Source of the DNA: Triplophysa rosa
Lineage: Eukaryota > Chordata > Actinopteri > Cypriniformes > Nemacheilidae
Direction: 5' to 3'
NCBI RefSeq assembly: GCF_024868665.1
Contig: NC_079898.1
Span: 14,864,358-14,928,357 of the forward strand
DNA length: 64,000 nt
The position numbers and the translations under genes are program-made. The notes under the pieces are model-generated. The model ran no database searches, was not told the origin of the DNA, and saw only the letters and a program-made list of their open reading frames with translations. This document shows positions 57,683-64,000 of this stretch, piece after piece; the stretch's first letter is position 1, and each line of letters opens with the position of its first letter.

Positions 57683-58683
57683 CAGAGGCGAACCTACATT
57701 AAGTGGGGGTCCAAGGCAAAATTATTGAATGGGGGGCCCTTTCTGACATTTTTTGTACAGTATGGTTGATGCTAAGGAATTGTTAGCATCAATTTTGTTT
57801 AACTCTTTTCTAGTCACAATTTTGCTAGTCACTGTTTCATAGAAGTGCACTCTAGTCTAAAAGCAATGCACCTAAAAACACAGGATTAGTAGCCTAAAGA
57901 AACACTGCCATTTGTTACCAGTAAATACCACGATAACCTGATTACAATAGTTGTATTACTCCTGAATAATTTTATTTCTTAAAATACAACTGTTCATTTT
58001 TGGACAATGAATTAACTAATATTAAATCATAAAATTTATATAAATCAATTTGTAATCAATTTTTGTAAATGTATTTGTATAAATTATTTGTGTCGCTTTC
58101 ACATTAATTTTAACACACGTAATATTTCAAAGGGACTTCACAAGCATAAATCCCTCAGCTGCTGGGTCATTATTTTGCCAGTAAGGAATATTTTAGTTTT
58201 TTTGCATTCACTCTGATAAGCAGTTTATACGAGTGCTGTCCGCCACTTCTGTGCAAAACTTTTACTTCTTCTAATGCCACATACAGAATAATATGTTTTA
58301 AATCAAAAATGAAAATAGCATAAGGATCGTTTCCTGAAGTATTCCCTCTTGGAAGTGCTTTATTCGGAGGTAAACAACTGCATAGATTGTTGATGAGGGG
58401 CGTACAGAGTGAAAACTTTACAGTGGACGAGAAACTGTATTGTTTTGCTCCAGCATCACATAATGTAAACTGCATTTATACCAAAGAACTGCACACACGC
58501 AGATGTCACAGCAAATAGCAGTAAATACACTCGTGGCCGTGGATTGAAGAATGCGCTAAATAACGCAGAGTAAAAGCACACGTTTACAATTTCTGGCTGT
58601 TTCAATGGTCAGCCCTTGAGGCCCCCTTAAAAGCGGGGCCCCGGGCAATTGCCTTCCTTGCCTGCCCCATTGCTACGCCTCTG
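57683..58683. mobile_element. hAT-like element with CAGAGGCG ends
   Basis: About 1.0 kb. The left end is CAGAGGCGAACC, and the right end is the complement of CAGAGGCGTAGC. A GGGGGGCCC block lies near the left end and a GGGGCCCCGGG block near the right. Flanks ACTGGTTG and ACTGCTAT match at only 5 of 8 positions, so the target duplication is decayed or absent. No transposase. Confidence 0.65.
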
Positions 58684-58823
58684 ACTGCTATTCCCTGAAT
58701 GTGACATCAGTGTGAATTACACTAAAAACACTGAATTAAAACAATCCATACATTTGGTTCAGCATGTTTCAGCATCTAATGTGTTGGATTAAATGTAATC
58801 TAATGAAGAATATTCACATTTTC

Positions 58824-58824
<1 letters not shown>

Positions 58825-58889
<65 letters not shown>
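58825..58889. repeat. (CT)n then (TA)n microsatellite
   Basis: About 22 CT units running directly into about 10 TA units, some 200 bases upstream of the il22ra2 start codon. It may affect promoter structure. Confidence 0.95.
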
Positions 58890-59086
58890 GCATCATATAT
58901 ATATAACACAATGTCCTCATTTACGTGCTTTGTGCAATGTTGCCCACTTGGGAAATTCTGACATGTGACTGCAAAGCATATATCCTTGTAAGTAAAGACT
59001 GCACCATATATGGTCAGAGAAAAAGGGGAATTGGTAAAGGTTTAAAGCTCTCCGATGGACTACCCCAATGCCTTTCATCTGCTAAC

Positions 59087-59144
59087 ATGTCAACTGTAAC
59101 TGCACCTGTGCTTTCATTGATAACCCTTGTCTGCTGGGCACACT
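59087..59144 (+). CDS. il22ra2: il22ra2 exon 1 (signal peptide)
   Basis: ATG at 59087, 19 codons plus 1 base, donor GTAAGT. It reads MSTVTAPVLSLITLVCWAH, and the next residue is completed from exon 2 as Cys. This is a typical hydrophobic secretion signal; the start is supported by frame continuity and the immediate donor. Confidence 0.85.
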
Positions 59145-61369
59145 GTAAGTTTAGTAGCATTTCTCTTTTAGCTTTTACATTCAAATTCTGTGGTGACACT
59201 ACGTTGTTAATTTTCTGAAAATGGTAAACTTATGAATAGTTATAATATACTACTATACGCAGAATCTGAAATATCATTTGAAATCTGCATTTAAATAACG
59301 AATCATCCATGTGAAGTTTTATTGTACTGTTTTTAAGGTAGCCATTCTGTGCAGGATGATCTGGCGCCGGTTGAAGTGGATTTTCGTTCTTTGGATTACA
59401 GAAATGTCTTATACTGGAAACAACCACATAAGGCTGGCCAACACAAGAAGTATTTTGTTCAGCATAAAGTGTAAGCTTGGATACAATTTAACGTTTTGCA
59501 TGACTGCCATTTCGTTTTCAATACTGTTGCCATCTATCTTAATTGCTTCTAACCAAATGTTTCCATATTTTCCACAATATAGAAATAAACAGATGTTGTA
59601 TTGTCACTTTACAATTTACCCTCACATAGAATTGTTTATAGTGGTGGCTTCTCTTGACTTCAGATATGGCGATAAGGAGTGGACAAATACTGAACACTGC
59701 CAAGGTATCCAATTGCTCCAATGTGACCTGAGCCAAGAGACATCAGATCCTAGAGAGTGGTACTACGCCAGGGTCCGTTCCCTCTCTGCTGAGGGCTACT
59801 CATCGTGGGTCATCAGCCCCAGGTTTCACCCTCACTGGGATAGTAAGTACAACAATCATTTAATACTTATTTGACCTCAGAAAACATTCTTCATTGCTAC
59901 CTAAGAGGAGAGACTGTGACAGCCACAGTCATGTTATAATATTTTTGTGAAAAGTATATCTTTCTCTAAATCACAGCCAGCATTAGCCCACCCCAGTTAA
60001 AGGCAACTGTGACAGGACTGACCATTATGGTTCAGATCAGACCTCCCAGGACACCATTGCGAGGACCAAAGGGCACTAGATTACGAGTGACAAAACTACA
60101 GAAACTGACGTTCAGGATATATCTAATGCACAATGATGTAGAAGAGGTAAGAAAGCCTTCTTTTTTCAATAGTGGCAATGTACTAATATTACAAAAGAGT
60201 AGAGCTGTCAAACGATTAATCGCGATTAATCGCATCCAGAACGAAAATTTGTGTTTACATAATATTTATCTATGTACTGTGCATAATAATTTTGTATTTA
60301 TAAATACAAACACATACGCATGAAGGAATATACGCATATTTAGGAAATATATTTATTTATATTTACCAATAATTGAAAATATAAATAAATGTTTATAAAT
60401 TTTAGATTTTTCTTAAATATATGCATGTATGTGTTAATAAATACAAAATTATTATGCACAGTACACAGATATATATTATGTAAACACAAACTTTTATTCT
60501 GGATGCAATTAATCGCGATTAATCGTTTGACAGCCCTACAAAAGAGCAATTGATTATTGACAGAGTAAATGTGATTAAATAAAGGTACACATTTGAACAT
60601 TTTGAGCGTACTACTAATACTAAACCCCTCCAAAAGTGAGCCGTACTGAGCCTTACTATACAGTGGAAAAGCCCAACTTTTTGTAGACTTGTTTTCCTTA
60701 TTATAGACCACTTCAGAAGACGTAAACAACGCTGGTCCAGAAGAACTTCCTGTTTCTGTTTTTTAACACTACACAAACGTTTGAACAACATACAACCAAC
60801 AGAACATTTATAACGAATCAAAATGTTAAACAGATATTTACATTTACATTTATGCATTTGGCATTTATCCAAAGCGACTTACATTGCATTGTATTATACA
60901 TTTGTTTCTGACTATATGCAATCCCCTGGGATCGAACCCATGACCCATGAGGATATCTTTAAGATTGTATTATATATGTACAATTTAAAAAATAATAATA
61001 TGAAATAAATAAAAACTAAAACCAGAAGTTGTACCGGACCAGTGTTCGCATTTTGCGAAGTGGTCTATATTGTTTGCGTTTATTGCTGCTGTTTTTTTTC
61101 CACAATGGCTGAGACCCCAGACCCCAAAAATGACTATAATTATCTGTATACTCATCTTAATCCTTTTACAAACCGCTACACCCTAAAGTCACCAAAACCA
61201 CCTTTCTCATATACTGTAGGAGGTCCTTGAAACAGACAGTTGCTCCAAAGAGCTTGAGATCCCTGGGCTGCATCCAAAAACAACCTACTGCCTACAGGCT
61301 GTGTCCATTATCCCTCGCTCAGGCCGCAAAAGCACACGGAGTCCCAGCCTCTGCATCAGCACGAATTGA
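59087..61369 (+). CDS. il22ra2: il22ra2, interleukin-22 receptor subunit alpha-2 (IL-22 binding protein)
   Basis: Whole-gene entry. IL22RA2 is a secreted class II cytokine receptor that binds IL-22 and blocks its signalling. Five exons (59087-59144, 59338-59470, 59664-59842, 59977-60146, 61220-61369) total 690 bases, 229 residues plus stop; the human 231-residue form is nearly the same length. It has a signal peptide at 1-20, a first fibronectin-type domain containing YFVQHKVYGDKEW, a cysteine pair in EHCQGIQLLQCDLSQETSD, the WSXWS-like EGYSSWVISPRF, and a second domain with TTYC and a final SLCISTN. No transmembrane segment follows, which separates it from il20ra and other membrane members. 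All junctions keep frame (phases 1, 2, 1, 0). It is divergent from prim2. Confidence 0.93.
59338..59470 (+). CDS. il22ra2: il22ra2 exon 2
   Basis: 133 bases, acceptor TGTTTTTAAG, donor GTAAGC. It includes VEVDFRSLDYRNVLYW and ends YFVQHKV, matching human VQFQSRNFHNILQW and YFVQYKI. A nearer AG at 59353 would break frame with exon 1, so the upstream acceptor is chosen. Confidence 0.9.
59664..59842 (+). CDS. il22ra2: il22ra2 exon 3
   Basis: 179 bases, acceptor TTGACTTCAG, donor GTAAGT. It reads YGDKEWTNTEHCQGIQLLQC and then DLSQETSDPREWYYARVRS, strongly matching human YGQRQWKNKEDCWGTQELSC and DLTSETSDIQEPYYGRVRA, then EGYSSWVISPRFHPHWD. Confidence 0.95.
59977..60146 (+). CDS. il22ra2: il22ra2 exon 4
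   Basis: 170 bases, acceptor AATCACAG, donor GTAAGA. It opens the second fibronectin domain with SISPPQLKATVTGLTIMVQI (human KIDPPVMNITQVNGSLLVIL) and ends FRIYLMHNDVEE. Confidence 0.88.
60200..60538. mobile_element. hAT element in il22ra2 intron 4
   Basis: 339 bases, ends TAGAGCTGTCAAACGATTAA and TCGTTTGACAGCCCTA, with a perfect 8-bp target duplication CAAAAGAG (60192-60199 and 60539-60546). Long complementary arms rich in ATCGCGATTAATCG. Same family as 41815-42086. Confidence 0.93.
60835..60955. repeat. teleost interspersed repeat (SINE-like)
   Basis: In il22ra2 intron 4. It contains TTTATGCATTTGGCA, TTATCCAAAGCGACTTACAT and CCCTGGGATCGAACCCATGA, the last resembling a tRNA B-box complement. 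It is a common fish repeat, also seen as a fragment at 53541. Confidence 0.78.
61220..61369 (+). CDS. il22ra2: il22ra2 exon 5 (stop codon)
   Basis: 150 bases after acceptor ATACTGTAG; a second AG three bases on would remove one Glu. It reads EVLETDSCSKELEIPGLHPK, then TTYCLQAVSIIP, ending SLCISTN and TGA at 61367-61369. The layout of the last two cysteines matches human SSYC and RCVEIP. It ends without a membrane segment. Confidence 0.92.
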   Translation, partial: EVLETDSCSKELEIPGLHPKTTYCLQAVSIIPRSGRKSTRSPSLCISTN

Positions 61370-62107
61370 GGGTTTGGTGTCTCCCTCAGGTAAACCTTAC
61401 GTAATACTTGGTATTGTTTAGGCAACACTTGAGATAGCTGATGGTGTCCATGACCGGTTTCCGCCTTTGTGCTTTATCCAAGTCACCTTCCAGGCAGACA
61501 AAATGGTGACAAAAAGAGACATGCTAGTTGTTATTTGAGACAAAGATTGTACCCTTGAGACACCATTGTTATGTTACAACCTCCTCAGGCTAAAATTAGA
61601 GGGGTTGTCAACCGGTCTAAGATTATCGGTTTTGAGAATTTTGTACTCCCCTCCTCCGTACGTAACATTTAGATTTCTGGTTTCATCATAGAGATTGTAA
61701 CATTTCTTTTTTTGTCTGCCTGCAGGTTGTGGATGCTTCTGGACCTTTGTTAAACATGAAAATGATGCACATGCACACACTACATGGTGGAATGCCTGCA
61801 AATTCTCACAAAGGTCACATTTACAAGACCATATTTACAAGGCTTGGCCTTTACTAACTTATGTTACAGCTGAAGCATGCACCCTTACAAGAAAACTACA
61901 TGAATTTCACACACTTGGCACGTGATAACATGTCCACGTGTCACCACACTTAACCTGTGATTTAAAGGGAATGTACAAGGGATTCACACAAAACTATTTC
62001 AAAACCACAAGTTTTTGTAAATATGAAATTCCTGTGACTTTTCTGTAAGTATCATTTCCGTCCAAAAGGAATTGCTACAAAAATGTTTGTTTTTTAAAAA
62101 GGTTTCC
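61370..62107. other. il22ra2: il22ra2 3' UTR / downstream sequence
   Basis: Non-coding. No canonical AATAAA on the plus strand was found close to the stop, so the cleavage site is unknown. Confidence 0.4.
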
Positions 62108-62433
62108 TTAAAGGGATAGTTCCCCCAGAAAATTCTGTCGTCATTTACTCGCCCTCAGATTGTTCCAAACCTTGCGTAAATATCTTTGTTCTGATAAACA
62201 CAATGGAAGGTATTTGGAAGAATGTCAGTAACCAAGCAGAATTCGTCCACCATTGACTCCTATAGTATTTTTTTCCCCAACTATTGCAGTAAACGGGGGA
62301 TGATATCTGCTCGGTTACTGACATTCTTCCAAATATCTTCCTCTGTGTTTAGCAGAACAAATGCATTTATATAGGATTGGAACGATCTGAGGGTGAGTAA
62401 ATGACAGAATTTTCACTTTTGGGTGAACTATCA
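62108..62433. mobile_element. palindromic TTAA-family MITE, copy 6
   Basis: Starts TTAAAGGGATAGTTCCCCC and ends CACTTTTGGGTGAACTATC, with central inverted blocks such as TTTGGAAGAATGTCAGTAAC and its complement. Same family as 2127-2832. Confidence 0.85.
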
Positions 62434-62677
62434 CATGAACACCTTGGTGGGGCTAACAGAACAATGTAGTAAGTGGGAGTCAGTATTTATACTTTTTGGG
62501 GAACTCTACTTAAATTGCGTGGGTATATCCGTATATTTAACTTGACCAGAATGTATTATAACATAAAAATGACACTTCATCTTTTGGGCTAATGACTAAA
62601 TATAAGCACTGTTAAAGCAAACAAACAGACAAGACGCATATGAATGGAAAACCAAAGCCTAAATGTTGTATAAAGGA

Positions 62678-62683
62678 TTTATT
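62678..62683 (-). terminator. minus-strand poly(A) signal AATAAA
   Basis: TTTATT on the plus strand. It could be the 3' processing signal of a convergent gene entering from the right edge. The following 1.3 kb (62684-64000) is non-repetitive and non-coding, as expected for a long 3' UTR. Identity of that gene cannot be read here. Confidence 0.35.
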
Positions 62684-64000
62684 GGTCACTTGTGTACAGT
62701 AAAATAGTAGAATTTGATAGAAATTAGACGATTGTGGGCTCAGCCCTTTTCTCTTTGAGCCCTCCTGGAGCAATTAACCAGTTTGGTGAACCATCATCAG
62801 CCCACCTCAGCACAGCTTAACATTAAATTGGTCACATGGGTAAACACTGGATTAAAACAGAGCTCAGCGCACAGACACTAAAAAAACTATATGCAATGCA
62901 TGTGTAACATGTAACATTTCATGTGGATTTAACATTGGGAAAGCTAAGATGTTCCCAAGATGGTGGGCAACTTCAACTTTGGTGAAAACTTGAAACTTTC
63001 CACTCTGAAGTTTGTGCCTTTGAAAATCTGTTGAAATGAGCATTAAAATGTTGGATTGCTGCAGTACTCCCATAACAGTAGGATTGATTGTGCTTAAACA
63101 ACAACACAAGATATTTACAAAAACAGGCATTGTATTATTTCATCTTAAAAGTAAAAATCATTGCAAGACATAAAAAAGAGGCACCACAATGTCTCTCGAG
63201 TACATTGTTCATATGAATCCTATGTGCAGTTGTACACCTAAACTAGCAAAACGTGAATCCAGTCCTGTGTTTTACAATATCTTAAGATATTAACAACAGC
63301 AACACGGATCAATACAGAATTCAAAATAATAAAAACTCCAGTGCCTCACATGACATTTCGCTCTTCCTTTAAAACATCACCACACAATGGGTTTTTAAAC
63401 AGATGATGAGGCTGGTGGTCAGTGAAAAAACCATTGTGACATTTTCTGAACAAACAGTACTTTTACTTTGAATCACACAATTCTAGTGCCTATTATACTT
63501 AGAAAAAGCTTTTCAATACTGCGTGTGGGAAATCATCTCGCATCTATTCAACAAATAAGAGTTAAAATACTCATCCATGTCACCCCTATAACTCCAAAAT
63601 AACTAGGCATGTTTCAGATCAGTCTCCACATGTTGAAAAAAATCTAATTCATCCTTCAGGGGGATATTTTACTACTTCGTTCCGTAATAGACAACCAACA
63701 AGAGAATTATTCGGTCTACGGCAAAAGGTAATGATTGAGAATACAGTTAAAATATAAAGATTACAACTAAGAGAATTTGGCTGTTACGGTAGCAGTATTA
63801 AGATACAACACAATATATTTTATGCTGTGGCAAATTTGTAAGACCTCCTTTGTAAGTTTTAGTACGATTTGCTTTCGCACCAGTGAAGGGGTGGAGCTTC
63901 AGTATTGCTTTTTTCTAGTAATCGAACGTTTTTGTTCGTTTCACAATGAACAAATTCATTCGAAAAAGCCACCTTGTAAAATAGTTATGAATTCCTGTGA
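62684..64000 (-). other. possible 3' UTR of a convergent gene, or intergenic
   Basis: No open frame with homology on either strand and no recognised repeat. A minus-strand 88-codon frame (62864-63130) has no features. Assignment as 3' UTR rests only on the AATAAA and the repeat-free character. Confidence 0.25.

Noticed and set aside
59311..59874. 187-codon continuous plus-strand frame across il22ra2
   Set aside because: It reads through intron 2 and is out of frame for exon 2. The spliced model preserves homology and cysteines on both sides, so the long frame is partly intronic.

Overview
The window is vertebrate nuclear DNA, almost certainly from a teleost and most probably a cyprinid-type fish. 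It has split genes with GT-AG introns, a very high load of short DNA transposons of the kinds common in zebrafish and carp relatives (palindromic TTAA-flanked MITEs, hAT elements with 8-bp target duplications), an L2-type LINE with a GAATT-type tail, and GACA, CA, CT and AT simple repeats. There are no operons, CRISPR arrays or bacterial features. All coordinates were derived by reading the sequence by hand; exon edges were placed by reading-frame continuity and splice consensus.

Two genes can be read with confidence. (1) prim2, the large (p58) subunit of DNA primase, lies on the minus strand. Its CpG-containing promoter and non-coding first exon are near 54.43-54.62 kb. Eleven coding exons run leftward to 3495, and the last exon(s) lie beyond the left edge. 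The eleven exons join in frame into 416 codons and contain three of the four cysteines that bind the 4Fe-4S cluster. Exons 1-7 are compact (51.88-54.62 kb), while introns 7 and 10 are each over 22 kb and hold most of the window. (2) il22ra2, the soluble IL-22 binding protein, lies on the plus strand at 59087-61369. Its five exons encode 229 residues with a signal peptide, two fibronectin-type domains and no transmembrane segment. The two genes are divergently arranged, about 4.5 kb apart.

Layout: 1-3.5 kb is prim2 intron 12, with a LINE reverse transcriptase fragment and a nested pair of MITEs. 3.5-4.0 kb holds prim2 exons 12 and 11. 4.0-26.4 kb is intron 10, a transposon-rich region with a GACA-repeat tract at 10.6-11.5 kb and a TE cluster at 13.1-20.7 kb. 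26.4-28.6 kb holds exons 10-8. 28.6-51.9 kb is intron 7, with long repeat-poor stretches and a three-level transposon nest at 43.1-45.4 kb. 51.9-54.6 kb holds exons 7-1 and the promoter. 54.6-59.1 kb is intergenic, with a possible terminal exon of an unidentified minus-strand gene near 56.2 kb and a 1-kb hAT-like element. 59.1-61.4 kb is il22ra2. 61.4-64 kb is il22ra2 downstream sequence, with a minus-strand poly(A) signal at 62.68 kb that suggests a convergent gene's 3' UTR.

The most informative structures are nested transposons whose empty and filled target sites both occur in this window. They include three unrelated-looking families with CAGGG...CCCTG termini that all appear to use 5-bp target duplications.
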